Of a stretch of DNA of 64,000 nucleotides, positions 22,844 to 33,090 are shown piece by piece. A model generated the notes under the pieces. The model made no database searches, had not been told where the DNA came from, and saw only the letters and a list, made by a program, of their open reading frames with translations. Made by a program: the position numbers and the translations under genes. Numbering within the stretch: the stretch's first letter is position 1; every line of letters begins with the position of its first letter. Origin of the DNA: Bipolaris cookei (taxonomy: Eukaryota > Ascomycota > Dothideomycetes > Pleosporales > Pleosporaceae); NCBI GenBank assembly GCA_002286855.1, contig NRSV01000012.1, forward strand, positions 518,883 to 582,882, in the 5' to 3' direction.

Positions 22844-23227
22844 ATGCCTCATCAGCTATACAACGCGCTGATTCGAACGCACCACATTACTTCGCGCAAG
22901 AAAGTTGCCAAACTCAAAACGGCAGCATCGAATTGCAATGTTTACGCTTTGCTGCGCAGTGGCGGATGCCCTGGCATCATGTACTGTCAAGGCGCAGAGA
23001 CTGGTGTGAGAGACTGGGTTACCAATGTTCAAAGGTTGCGCTATAAAGATTTCCAACTCGTCAAGAAGCCTGCCGAAAAGGAAACCTGCGGAAAGGAACT
23101 AGAGAGTGTCATCACGAACGGGAAGCTAGAGGAGGTGGACAGTGTGAAAGACTTTGGAGCAAAGATGGAGAGTATAGGTGTCTGGGAATGGTGGAGAAAA
23201 GGCATGGGCTACGTGGGCAATGGCTAA
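22844..23227 (+). CDS. Small DUF1115 (Prp3 C-terminal / RWDD2-like) domain protein
   Basis: 127 aa from the ATG at 22844. The open frame extends further upstream but without another ATG. MPHQLYNALIRTHHITSRKK matches the start of the DUF1115/Prp3_C domain that follows RWD domains in RWDD2 proteins. ALLRSGGCPGIMYCQG and VQRLRYKDFQLVKKP match the middle and end of that domain. There is no RWD domain in front, so this is a stand-alone version. The function of the family is unknown. The gene is divergent from MRS2. Confidence 0.7.
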   Translation: MPHQLYNALIRTHHITSRKKVAKLKTAASNCNVYALLRSGGCPGIMYCQGAETGVRDWVTNVQRLRYKDFQLVKKPAEKETCGKELESVITNGKLEEVDSVKDFGAKMESIGVWEWWRKGMGYVGNG

Positions 23228-23315
23228 TCTTGTTCTTGTGATTCAGGTACCTGTATAAAGTATTGCTTATCATTGCCTTGCTGTAGTTGTTTCCACCATA
23301 AAAAAACGGAAATTA

Positions 23316-24617
23316 CTATACGCGTCTGAATATCTGACTACCATTCTCCTTGTTCTCCAGCAAACCCGTCATTCCTTTCGTCATCTTGTCGGCTTCACGA
23401 GCAGACCCTGCTCTACACTCCCGACTATGCCAGCCCTCTATCTCCATAACAAGAGGTATTATAGCCGAGCCTTTCCATGCCACTACCTCTTTCCTCCAGC
23501 TTTGCAGCAGCGTAGCAACAAGAAAGAAAATTCCCATTACCACCTCAATGGGCAAGATGATCCATCCCCAATTGACATTCACATACTGTTCGGATGCAAT
23601 TGCCTTGGCTGCTAATTCCATACCGGCTGGACTTTGACCAAGAGCATATGTAATACTATCGCTCAAGCTTACCATTGTCTGTGTAAGATCTGTAGTGTTG
23701 CTCAGTACTAGGCTAAAAAGGTTCTCCTTTGAAGAGGAAAACACTGTGCTGAGGAATGCCATAAGTCTAGAGTTGTCGGTTGGAAGAACGCTGAAGCTTT
23801 TGTTCCCCGGAAATGTCTCGCTTTTGTCGGGCGCTTCGTCGCTAAATGGCCTTGATGTTTTTGCGGCGACGAATTTCAATAAGCTTCTGTCGACTAGTTT
23901 GGTAAGTTGATTGATTATTTTTGGTGGATGTGCGCTGCTGTTGGATCCAGTCGAACCGCCACCGCCCGATGAGAAGTATGTATAAGCCGTAATTAAGAAG
24001 TCAGACGGTTTTGTGTAGTTGCAACTTCTACTGACTCGAGAAACATCAAAATCTATTTTGCTGGTTAATGTGGCGTTTCTGCACTCACTCGTTACAGCTA
24101 AGGTTGTGAAATCATCCCATCGACAGTTACCAGTCTGGCATTGGATTTGGATAGGTGCGCTGAGATTATATAAACCATTGAGAACGGTGTCTTGCATCTT
24201 AGGATCCACCGTTCTCCCTAAACATAAAATTAGCAAGTAGTCTTGGTTTTGATGGTCTGCTGCGGATGTTATACCAGATGAACCAGTTAAACCCCGACCC
24301 GCGCTACTGTCATGAATTGGATTTCTGTAAAAGGTAGCCCCGGATTCCACAGAAATCTCCATTGAAGAATACGAAATGAGCTGTTACCATAGTGGACCCA
24401 TGGTAAGAGATACAATGGTGATGAGGGCACCCCACGTAGTCAGTTTGGTTTTGAAATGGAGGGTGAAAATGAGTGTCAGCGAGCCCCATGGCCCACAACT
24501 GGCTTCATCGAGGATCTGAAACTCGTGTAAAGGCCGCAGTAAGCTTACGAGATGTATCCACTTGAGCTGGCTTATGAATTATGCAACTGGGACTACGAGT
24601 AAATGTTTAGGCGCCCT
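23316..24617 (-). pseudogene. DUF3176-type membrane protein gene broken by in-frame stops
   Basis: The 3' part is an open frame (24362-23316) with a Cys-rich CQTGNCRWDDFTTLAVTSEC motif and a late membrane segment (GWIILPIEVVMGIFFLVATLL), both typical of fungal DUF3176 proteins. Upstream on the same strand and in the same frame I can read LKWIHLVSLLRPLHEFQILDEASCGPWGSL and WGALITIVSLTMGPLW, the expected N-terminal half of the family, but interrupted by TAA at 24384-24386 and by another TAA in VPVA-stop-FISQLKW (near 24582). The GPWGS block carries an Arg-to-Cys-type change. These changes are mostly C to T. The first membrane segments are not recoverable. Calling an N-terminally short gene from 24362 would be wrong. 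Confidence 0.75.
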
Positions 24618-25192
24618 CTGCTACGATCGGTCAGCCCCCCGAAGCTAATCTGCATGCATCTCGGAATGATCCGTACTATATATAGCAAGGCTAGACTTTG
24701 TGGCCTCAAAAAATGACGGTAGGGTCACAAAAGCGATAGTTGTGAACGTGCTACTTTTTTGCGACAATTTCTGCTGCATGCTGTTTTCTGTTTTTGCTAT
24801 TTTAGCACAGCCTAGTCGTATGTATTACTCTAGTTTTTGCATCTGAGCTTTTCTATCTCTCCGAGATCTTCACGCTTAGGGCTTCGCAGTCTCGAGATGG
24901 TACCCCAAATCAATCCTTAGCGAAGCTTATATGCTTTTTACTCTTGGTCTGTTGCTAGAACCTCCATGGCGCACGGAAGAGAGAGATTAGTTTCTAAAAC
25001 TCGGTCTATGCGCAAGTGAGTTTCCCCAAGAACAGAAGTGCGCCATCTCATGTATCATTTGGCCATAGCGGTGGCGGTGAGTGAAAAACATGTCTTCTGT
25101 TTTGGAGGATGAAGCTCGAACTATGTTCTTAGTATACGTCTTTGAAGATATGAGTTAAAAGATTGTAATTATAAGTACACACAGTTGTACTA
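24618..25192. other. AT-rich spacer between the gene region and the transposon region
   Basis: No coding sequence or repeat that I can identify. Confidence 0.4.
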
Positions 25193-25840
25193 ACGTGACT
25201 GCATAGCGAGCGCGCCACCCTAACAAGCTATCAAGCCTTCTATATACAACACCTCATCACCACTAAAATATATCATAGCCTATAGTATATAGTATAAATC
25301 ACTAGCGTCTGTTACGTCTTTTTTACATGTGCGTGAGTTATGCCCTGCCTCGCCGCAGCGCTTGCAGTGCCTTTTGCACTGCTTGCCTACACCTGTTCGG
25401 GCCCTAATTTTACGCGTTTCCCCGTCTACCTGCGCTCTAACATCTATTTCGGCCATCAAACCCTCTGCCTTTTCCTTTGAAAAGTCTCCGCCCTCTTGGA
25501 TCCGCTTCCGCTTCCGCGATTTACGCTCAGAAGCAGCCTTATTTGACGCTTCAAGTTATAGCACTCAGGCTACTAGCAATGTCTGTGAATGCAGTATCAT
25601 CTCAGTGCCTTTTCTAAGCTGATCAAGCATGTCAACCATAGCAGATGGTGAGGAACCCTGATGTTTTCGAATACGATCTCGAAGCAGCGTCGATTGAGCC
25701 TCTACTTCAGCAGCTTTGGTGGGTGTCTTAGGGCTCCATTGTGTCGCCCCTGGTAGAGGCGGTGTTGGCGTGCGAAGCTTGATATCAAGCTTCGATAGCA
25801 CCACTAATGGGTCGGTAGACACTACTGTTGTTGTTATTAT
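25193..25840 (-). mobile_element. 3' remnant of a Fot1/pogo element of B type
   Basis: It starts after a TA with ACGTGACTGCATAGCGAG, a variant of the terminal repeat of families A and B. On the minus strand the C-terminal part of the transposase is readable: VLSKLDIKLRTPTPP, then a heptad-like region, and a zinc knuckle CKRCGEAGHNSRTCKKD near 25330-25390. The 5' part, with the DNA-binding and DDE domains, is missing; element A1 begins at the break. Confidence 0.65.
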
Positions 25841-25842
25841 TA

Positions 25843-27654
25843 ACGTGGTTCACAAGCGAGTCGGCCACTTTGCACCGGCGCGTCCTCATCAACATTATAA
25901 TACGTCATGTCTCAAAAACGCACCTCTCAAACTTCATATACTGAATCAGATCTTCAGCTTGCTCTTTTTGATATCCAAAAAAACATGTTCAAAGCCAAAG
26001 ACGTGCTGCTACTATTTGTAATGTGCTTCGAACTACTCTCCAAGACCGACGTGCTGGGAAGCATCTCCGACGCTACTGTGAAGCCAACTCAAAGCGTCTT
26101 AATAAGCTAGAAGAGGGGGCTATAGTTAAGCGTATTTTTGAAGAGTCTACTTGAGGATTTGCGTCTATGAAGACTGAAGTTCGAGCAATGGCTGATAAAC
26201 TCCTGCATGAGCGCGCCAGCGACCCTGTTGCCAAGAACTGGGTTGGTAACTTTGTCAAGCGAACTCCTGAGCTCCGTACGCGCTGGAGCCGTCCTTATGA
26301 TCACTAGCAAGCCGCCTGCGAGGACCCAGCGGCTATCCAGCGCTGGTTCGATCTAGTCGAGGCGACGAAGCAGAAGTGGGGTATTGTGGACGACGATATC
26401 TACAACTTTGACGAAACTGGCTTTATGATGGGCAAGATTTTATCACAGTTAGTTATCACAGCATCAGAAGGATATGGCAAAAAGAAGCGGGTACAGCCAG
26501 GCAACCGTGAGTGGGTTACTGTGATCCAAGGCGTGGGCGCGTCGGGTCGCCGGCTACCCCCCTTCGTTATCTTTGCGGGCAAGGTGCTTATCGACGTCTG
26601 GTTCAAAGACCTGCCTACTGACTAGGTCCTTGAAGTCAGTCATAATGGCTGGACGAATAATCAGCTTGCTCTTGCATGGCTAGAGCACTTTGACAGGCAT
26701 ACAAAGAGCTCCTCTCTAGGTGTATATCGACTACTCATTATCGACGGCCATGAGAGCCACTGCTCCGTCGAATTCCAAGATCTTTGCAAGGAGAAGAATA
26801 TNNNNNNNNNNNNNNNNNNNNNNNNNNNNNNNNNNNNNNNNNNNNNNNNNNNNNNNNNNNNNNNNNNNNNNNNNNNNNGCAAGTATGGCGACGCTGTTTC
26901 GGGCTTGGCACGCAACCGCACCCACTATATCAGTAAAGAGACCTTCCTACCACTCTTTAAGACTGCTTTTGAGCAGTCTATTACGAAGGAGAATATCCAA
27001 GCTGGCTTCAGAGGTGCTGATCTAGCCCCAAACGACCCACAGGCTGTGCTATCTAAGCTTGATGTGGTAGTACAGACGCCACATCAATTGCCGCGACAGG
27101 TAGCCGCCTGGGAGGCGCAGACACCACGCAACGCGCGCGAAGTCGAGGCTCAAAGTGCTCTCATTTGACAGAGAGTAAGAAACCGCCCTGGGCCTTCTGC
27201 AAGTTCTCTTGACGAGAAGGTTGTGCAGCTGAGTAAAGGGGCTCAGCAAATAGCACATGAGATGACACTTATGAGGGAGGAAGTAGCTGCTCTTAGAGAG
27301 GCTCTAGATGCAACAAATAAGCGTAAGAGCCGCAAGCGGCGATACGTACGGACAGAAAAGACTCTTACTATAGGCAAGGTACAAGAGGTATTAGCTGAAC
27401 AGGCGAGTAGCAGTCGTGGTGACGGTGAGAGTGCGTCGAAGAGGGTGCGAGGAGAGAGGCGGTGCGGGCGTTGCAAGCAGACTGGACACAACGCTCGTAC
27501 CTGCGCAGTTGAGATAGATAGTGCAAGTGATAGTGGCGATTCTAATAATTAATTTGGTATATTATAATAGTTTATTGACTGTGATAAAAGTGCGTGATAA
27601 CGTATCAACGTCGACGCGCTGGTGGAGAGGTGGCGCCTCGCTTGTGAACCACGT
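25843..27654 (+). mobile_element. Fot1/pogo element, family A copy 1 (heavily mutated)
   Basis: It is bounded by ACGTGGTTCACAAGCGAG and its inverse and flanked by TA on both sides. The transposase frame begins at 25907 (MSQKRTSQTSYTESDLQLAL). It carries several stops compared with copy A2: CGA to TGA and CAG to TAG in the DNA-binding part, TGG to TAG after LPTD, and CGA to TGA before the coiled region. DETGFMMGK (first catalytic Asp), DGHESHCS (second) and the C-terminal zinc knuckle CGRCKQTGHNARTC are still visible. A run of 77 N replaces the block before the third catalytic position. Confidence 0.85.
26802..26878. other. Assembly gap of 77 N within element A1
   Basis: Counting the same interval in copy A2 (from after GAGAAGAATAT to before GCAGGTATGG) gives exactly 77 bases, so the gap length appears real. 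It should contain the LLCMPAHSSHLLQSLDVACFSPLK part of the transposase. Confidence 0.8.
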
Positions 27655-27676
27655 TATGTCCAACGCTATATTTATA

Positions 27677-28143
27677 ACGTGGTTTACAAGCGAGCGCCGC
27701 GTACAAGCGAGCGCCGCACCCCACCAACTTCGCACACCTTTACAAGCGTGTGGCTCCACCACATATAGATGGTTTTAATAGATATTAATATAGTAGATTA
27801 ATTGCTATCTAGAGTATCTTTTTTACATGTACGCGAGTTATGACCAGTCTCTTTGCATCTACTACAGCGCGTAAGAGCTCGGCGGCTGACACCTGATCGC
27901 TCTCCTCCTTGACGCTCCTCACGAATAATCTGCTCATCAGCCTCACGTTGAGCAAGTATGTCCTCTCCAGCTCCCTTAGTAAGGACTCCACGCTTCTGTA
28001 TCCGCTTTTTCTTACGCTTTCTACGCTCTGATACTGCTGTGTTAGCTCTCTCAAGGCTGGCGATTCGATCGCGCATTAGCTCAGCTGAGAGCATCATTAT
28101 CTCTGCCCCCTTCTTAAGCTGGCCAATTGCCGCGATAATTGAA
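27677..28143 (-). mobile_element. Family B copy 1, 3' part only
   Basis: It follows a TA with ACGTGGTTTACAAGCGAG, a motif repeated once more in the terminus, then AT-rich 3' sequence. On the minus strand it encodes the transposase C-terminus: SIIAAIGQLKKGAEIMMLSAEL, a basic region RRKRKKKRIQKRG, and a zinc knuckle CSRCKETGHNSRTCKKD. The sequence is nearly identical to the same part of B2 (40206-40671). It ends at a single N (28144), beyond which LINE sequence begins. Confidence 0.8.
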
Positions 28144-28144
28144 N

Positions 28145-30182
28145 ACGCGATCGCGCCTCCGTACGTGTCGATAGGTCGCTGTACGAGATCTGCATTGAAG
28201 AAGAGAAACAGAATTGGCGATAACGGAGACCCTTGCGGTAGCCCTGCTTGTGGTAGTTCTTGGACCTTAGAAGCCTGTCCGTTGACCTGGATTGACGCTG
28301 TGCGCTCTGAGCAGAATGCCTCTACCCACTTCAGCAGCTTCTGTGGTATCCCTCGTGCTTTCATCCTCTGCAGTAGTCTCTCCTTACACACCCCGTTGTA
28401 CGCTCCTTTGACATCGAAGCTAATTAGGCTGACTGTCCGGCGGCCTCGCCACGCGGTGTAAATCTGCTCTTGGAGCAACACTAGTGCTTGCTCGGCTGAT
28501 CGCTGCTTGCGTGCTCCAAAGTGGTTAGTGGGCAGAAGCCCGTGTGTCTCTGCCATGTGCGAGATCCTCTCTGCCACCACCGACTCTAGCACTTTGCCCA
28601 GAGTGGCCAACAGTGAGATCGGCCTCCACGCCTTTGCGACGGTGTAGTCTTCCTTGCCTGGTTTCTTAAGCGGTATGATCTTGGCATGTCTCCATTGGCT
28701 AGGCAACACTCCCTCCTCTAGCGACTGTCGGAATAGCGCAAGCACATGGTCTTTCACTGTCGGCCAGACCTGCTTCCATACGATGACTGGCAGTCCGTCG
28801 TCTCCAGGTGCTTTCCATGACTTGGCGGCGTGCAGCTGTCTTTCCACCTCCTCGAGCGTGATGGTCGGCATTGCTACAGGTGCTCTCTGCGGCCTGGCTC
28901 CCTCGTCATCGATGCTGCTAGGAAGTGGAGGGAAGAAGGTGTTGAGTAGCTCCTCCGCTTGTTCTTCAAAGTCGCTCGTAGTTGTCCCGTCCGTTCTGCG
29001 AAGTGCTGGAACTGTCCCGAACGCCTCGTTGCCCGCCTTCAGATACTTGGCCGCGTTCCAGATGTTGTCGTTGTCCGCCAGGAAGTCATCCCAGTGCTTT
29101 CTCTTCTGCTGTCGAATGGCGTCATGGTACTGTTTCGACGCTCCTTTTGCCATCTCTTCTAGGTCCGGCCGAGCAACCCCTGTTCGTCTCGCGGCTCTCG
29201 CTTGGTTCCTCCAGTGCGTGTAGATGCGGCGTAGCTGTGTCAGGTCCTGCGTCCACCACCTCTTTGCATATGGTGACGCCTTAGCCCTAGGTGTCAGTGC
29301 GTGCACCGCCTCCAGCACCACCGCCATTAGTCTGTCGGTCCTCTGCTGCGTCGTGCCCGCTGGTGGGGTCACGCGGAGCGCTCCGGCGATCCTGTCGTTG
29401 ATTACTTTCCACGGTGCGTTCTTGAGCAGAAGCCGCTCTTGCTGTCGCGCCACTGGCACGGAGCTGTCAAAGACTGTTTCGATCATTCGGTGGTCGGAGC
29501 CATGCTCGGTGTCGTGGGCAGCGCATCTTAGCACCGTGTCTGCCAGCTCTTTTGACGCTAGCACTAAGTCAATTGTCGTCTCGTACTCTCCGCACTGCCA
29601 TGTCTTGGTGCCGCGCGGGAGCAGGCTGCTGAGCGCGTGTTCTGTCATCAGATCGATGATCGGGTCTGCCTCGCCCTGTCTGACCAGCGTCACATCCTCT
29701 CCTCCCCACAGCTGGTCGTGCTGATTGAAGTCGCCGGCTAGCACGACGTCCACCACCGTATCGGCCCTTCGTCTCGTCTCCGCAATCACTCTGTCTATCT
29801 TTTTGCATGCGTCTCGCAACGCCTGCGGGTCTCCGCCTGGTATGTACACCGACACCACTAGAACCCGCCGCTCGTGTAGCCGGATGATCGCTGCTGTCAG
29901 GTCCGGCGACTCTACTCGTACCTGTTCTGCCTCTACCTCCCTGTTCACCCACAGCATGCTCCGTATCGACCACCTTCCTTCTCGCCAGGTCGATGGTACC
30001 ATCTTAGTCCACTTGTGGTGGAGCGTGGGCGTCGTCAGCAGCCGACCCTGGATCCTCCGTGCATGCGGCTCCTGGATAGCTACCACCGCCACGTCTTGCA
30101 ACTCTTCATCGTTCATCAAGCTATCATGTACTTCGCCTTGCTTTCTAACATTAAGCTGGATTATGCGGAATGCTCTATTCAT
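28145..30182 (-). CDS. LINE ORF2: endonuclease and truncated reverse transcriptase
   Basis: It starts at the ATG whose complement ends at 30182. Residues 1 to about 230 form an AP-endonuclease-like domain (IQEPHARR, GDFNQHDQLWGG, GSDHRMIE). The reverse transcriptase follows: LPVIVWKQVWP, AKIIPLKKPGKE, WRPISLLATLGKVLE, motif A SFDVKGAYNGV and motif B GLPQGSPLSPILF. It ends at TYGGAIA, directly before the expected catalytic motif C (x-x-DD), which is absent. The frame continues across the N into family B sequence, so a 794-residue 'fusion' can be read, but that is most likely an insertion breakpoint or an assembly join. The product cannot be an active reverse transcriptase. Confidence 0.9.
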
Positions 30183-31467
30183 GTTGAGGTGGGTATAGCA
30201 TCCGACAGTTTCTGCTGAACGATTCGTGCGGTCCTCCGCATAGCACGCACTTCATCACTACTTCGCTGCAGCTCTTGTGGTGGTGGCCTTCTTTGGCGCA
30301 TCTCCCGCATCTCTGCGCCTTTCGGCACTGATACGCTTTGTGGCCGAGCTCCTGGCAGTTGTAGCACTGCCCTGGCCGTGGTCGCTGCTCAAATACGCTT
30401 GTTGTGCCGGACTCTCCGCCCGCGTGGAAGAAGCCTTCTGCGATGAGTCTCCTCGCGTCACTTTTCTTAGTCACGTACACCACCATAGATCCGTACGCCT
30501 TAGGGACGTCTCTCTTGCTAAGCCACGCAATCTTGGCTACTGTCGTTCCATTCTCTTCTCCAAAAGCTTCTGCTGCTCCTGCTCTAATCTCATCTTTTTC
30601 GTCCAACACTGCAGTCCTCTTGACGTTGTCGATCTTGACTGGGTAAAGCTCATCGCGCAGCACGCGCGAGCCTGCGCCAATCTTCTCTGCTGCTCTCTTG
30701 ACTAGCTGGTGCTCATCTTCATCTCTGCACGCGATCCTGATCCGGCTCTGGGTCGCATGGTCGACGGTGACCGCCCGGCATCGCCAATTTTCTCGGTTCT
30801 CCATTGTGCGCATCTCTTTTTCCACCGCTGCTCTGACCGATCCTGCTGATAATCTGCCATTTCCGCCATCTGCCCTGGAGATGTCTACAGTGACGCTGGG
30901 CACGTCGATAGAAGCGAGGTTAGTTCTGGTAGTGTGCTGCTGGATTGCTAGCTGCGCGGCTGTGGCGTTTAGTCCTGCGGGTGCGCTTGTGGACGCTACC
31001 TCAGCCCAGGTACGCGTACCAGAGCTTGTTGCCACGAGGTCATCAACGCGTGTCTTCAGCTCAGCGATCTCGTCAATAAGTCTCACATTGTGGTCAATAA
31101 TCGCTTGCTGGTTCTTTCTAATCTCTCTTGTTTCGCGTTCGAGGTTCTGGATCGTTTCATTCTGCTGCTGGATGATCTTGGTTAACGCAGTAAGTAGATC
31201 TTTGTTGGTGGCGGCGGTCTTCCTGGCTTGACGGATAGGTTGGCTGCTTTCGATCTGGATAGTGTCGGAGTCGTCGGCTGATAGGTCTAGCTGTAGTGGT
31301 CGCCTGCGGTAGTGTTCGTTTTGCTCGATAGTGTTTCTTGCGCGCCTCTTCAGTGGTGCTGGTAGCTCGGTTGACAGGGATGTCGCTTCGCGTTCGCGGT
31401 CGCGGTCGCGTTCCGGGGTCGAGATGGCCATCTCTCCCACGCGTCCAGATCGCAAACTCCTGGGCAT
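30175..31467 (-). CDS. LINE ORF1: Gag-like nucleic-acid-binding protein
   Basis: 430 aa from the ATG whose complement ends at 31467 (MPRSLRSGRVGEMAIS). The middle holds a coiled-coil-like region (IIQQQNETIQNLERETREI). The C-terminus has three zinc knuckles: CYNCQELGHKAYQC, CGRCAKEGHHHKSC and CVLCGGPHESFSRNC. This order is typical of Tad1-clade ORF1. Its stop codon overlaps the ORF2 start in ATGAATAG, suggesting re-initiation or coupled translation. A second in-frame ATG (MAISTPERDRD) is an alternative start. Confidence 0.85.
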   Translation of the reverse strand: MPRSLRSGRVGEMAISTPERDRDREREATSLSTELPAPLKRRARNTIEQNEHYRRRPLQLDLSADDSDTIQIESSQPIRQARKTAATNKDLLTALTKIIQQQNETIQNLERETREIRKNQQAIIDHNVRLIDEIAELKTRVDDLVATSSGTRTWAEVASTSAPAGLNATAAQLAIQQHTTRTNLASIDVPSVTVDISRADGGNGRLSAGSVRAAVEKEMRTMENRENWRCRAVTVDHATQSRIRIACRDEDEHQLVKRAAEKIGAGSRVLRDELYPVKIDNVKRTAVLDEKDEIRAGAAEAFGEENGTTVAKIAWLSKRDVPKAYGSMVVYVTKKSDARRLIAEGFFHAGGESGTTSVFEQRPRPGQCYNCQELGHKAYQCRKAQRCGRCAKEGHHHKSCSEVVMKCVLCGGPHESFSRNCRMLYPPQHE

Positions 31468-31530
31468 ATACAGTAGCGTCCAAAATGTTGGGTTCTCCGC
31501 GAGATCTCTTTGTTCTCTTATCAACCTACA

Positions 31531-32170
31531 GGAGAGTAATGAATCAGGAGCACAAACATGGCTAAGAAAGCAAAAGAGATTTCATTGATGAGGTTCAAAC
31601 ACATATTGAGCGCTTCTTCAAACGGGTATCCCTGTGTTTGGTTTGGACAATCTGGTACGACGTGGCAAGGACTATACGCAGTGAGCATGATTTGTCATCT
31701 TGATGCNGTAGCGTCGATTATCTCCCCGTCACAATCTGGTGAATTCTTGTCTTTGGTTCTTTGATCACTCACGCGCCCATACAGTCATGCGTAAATGTCG
31801 CCAAAAGCAAGATACTCCTATTTGAGAAGTTTTGTGCCAAAAGTTAAAACCAGTGGAGCATTGTAGTAGTTATGGATGGTCAAGACGGGCGTAGCAGTAT
31901 CGCTACACGCAGCAAGAAATTCAAGCTAGGGAAGAAATTCAAGCAATTGGTACACAACATGATGCGTCCAATCTTTCCAGAGTGCTCTAAAAAGCAATTC
32001 TGAATAACAGTCTGGGTACGTTCAATTTCCATGAGAGGCTGAAATTGGTGAAGTGTTGCACTCGCGAAACTGTAAGCTTGCATGCGCATGGTCAAGTAGC
32101 CTCATTGTTTTGATCACATAGTATGTGGCGAATGATTAATGTAACACGTATCAAATTACTCAGTAACATA
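31531..32170. other. Unassigned sequence with a single N at 31707
   Basis: I find no coding sequence or repeat end that I can name. The single N may mark a join between assembly pieces. Confidence 0.35.
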
Positions 32171-32448
32171 CGGAGGTGCCTTTCAAAAGTGTTGTCTGCC
32201 AAGAATAATCTAACCGAAGTACTACCACCTTGGTAGAGGATTGTCTCCCTCCTCTATGTACTCATTATCACCCTGTAGCTCAATTATCTTTTAAATATGT
32301 ATAAAAATTTGCTCAATCCAGGCTTGGATCTTAAGTTGCGAGAAATCTCTCCAGCATTTCTGCCAGATTCTAACTGCCTTAATCTTTGACTGCGGAGCTC
32401 CTTTCTTTGTAGTCTCTCTCTTCATATAGAACTAGTATGGCTCAATAC

Positions 32449-32647
32449 CATACTTGGGAACAAGCAAGCAAGCAAGCACGCTTGCTTGGTTGCTTGCATA
32501 TTACGCTTGGTTGCTTGCCTATTCAGGCAAGCCAAGCGCCTCTCTATAAACCTTCACCAATTAAGTGCAAGCCAAGCGGGCTCCTCTAAATTAGCAACCA
32601 AGCGTAACAAGCAAGCAGGCAAGCACGCTTGCTTGTTCCCAAGTATG
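32449..32647. mobile_element. hAT-type MITE 1 (target duplication CTCAATAC)
   Basis: 199 bp with a perfect 21-bp terminal inverted repeat beginning CATACTTGGGAACAAGCAAG. It is flanked by identical 8-bp sequences, CTCAATAC, at 32441-32448 and 32648-32655. The inside is packed with CTTGCTTGG/CAAGCAAG units in both orientations and can fold on itself. It has no coding capacity. It sits in the mariner relic. Confidence 0.9.
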
Positions 32648-32856
32648 CTCAATACAGTTTGAACGTGGTGTAAAAGGATCTTAATCGGAAGTTTGCTTAG
32701 CTTAAAGCCTGTAGCAATAGCTCTATTATTGCCGTCACCAACCATACGGCTAAGCCAAACGAATCAAAAATACGCTCTGCGAGCTATACAACTAGCTCCA
32801 ACCCATCCAATCACAAAAGCTATTGCAAGGCTACAAAAAACAACCCTCCAGCTATC

Positions 32857-33085
32857 TGTCAGATGACAGCAACCTAAGCCGCGGAACGCAGTCGATATTA
32901 TGCCAGGATATATCGGCATGAATTACAGCCGACGTACTTTGATACTTACATGAAACAAGCACCTACCGAGGCAATAGCAAGACACTGCACATAAGTAATG
33001 GCAGAGAACAATCACAACACAGATCAATACAATTCATTTTTTCACAATCAATTGACCGTCCTCGATAACACATGACAATCTAACA
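32857..33085 (+). mobile_element. Solo LTR, family L1 copy 1 (target duplication CTATC)
   Basis: 229 bp from TGTCAGATGACAGC to AATCTAACA, flanked by CTATC on both sides (32852-32856, 33086-33090). The same sequence occurs inverted at 42638-42868, and a diverged copy at 60378-60647. No internal region of the retroelement is seen. Confidence 0.9.
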
Positions 33086-33090
33086 CTATC

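Larger units (their letters stand above)
28145..31530 (-). mobile_element. Tad1-type LINE retrotransposon, 3'-truncated
   Basis: Two open frames on the minus strand (ORF1 and ORF2, described separately) overlap by 8 bases. The element lacks the end of the reverse transcriptase, the RNase H domain and the 3' tail. It stops at the single N at 28144, where a family B fragment starts. Its G+C content and codon use look much less mutated than in the other repeats nearby. The 5' limit near 31530 is a guess. Confidence 0.85.

Noticed and set aside
24310..24498. Small minus-strand frame upstream of the DUF3176 relic
   Set aside because: It is the wrong frame of the degraded 5' half of the same gene.
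27798..30182. LINE-transposase fusion protein of 794 residues
   Set aside because: The frame crosses an ambiguous base at the exact boundary between two unrelated repeats.
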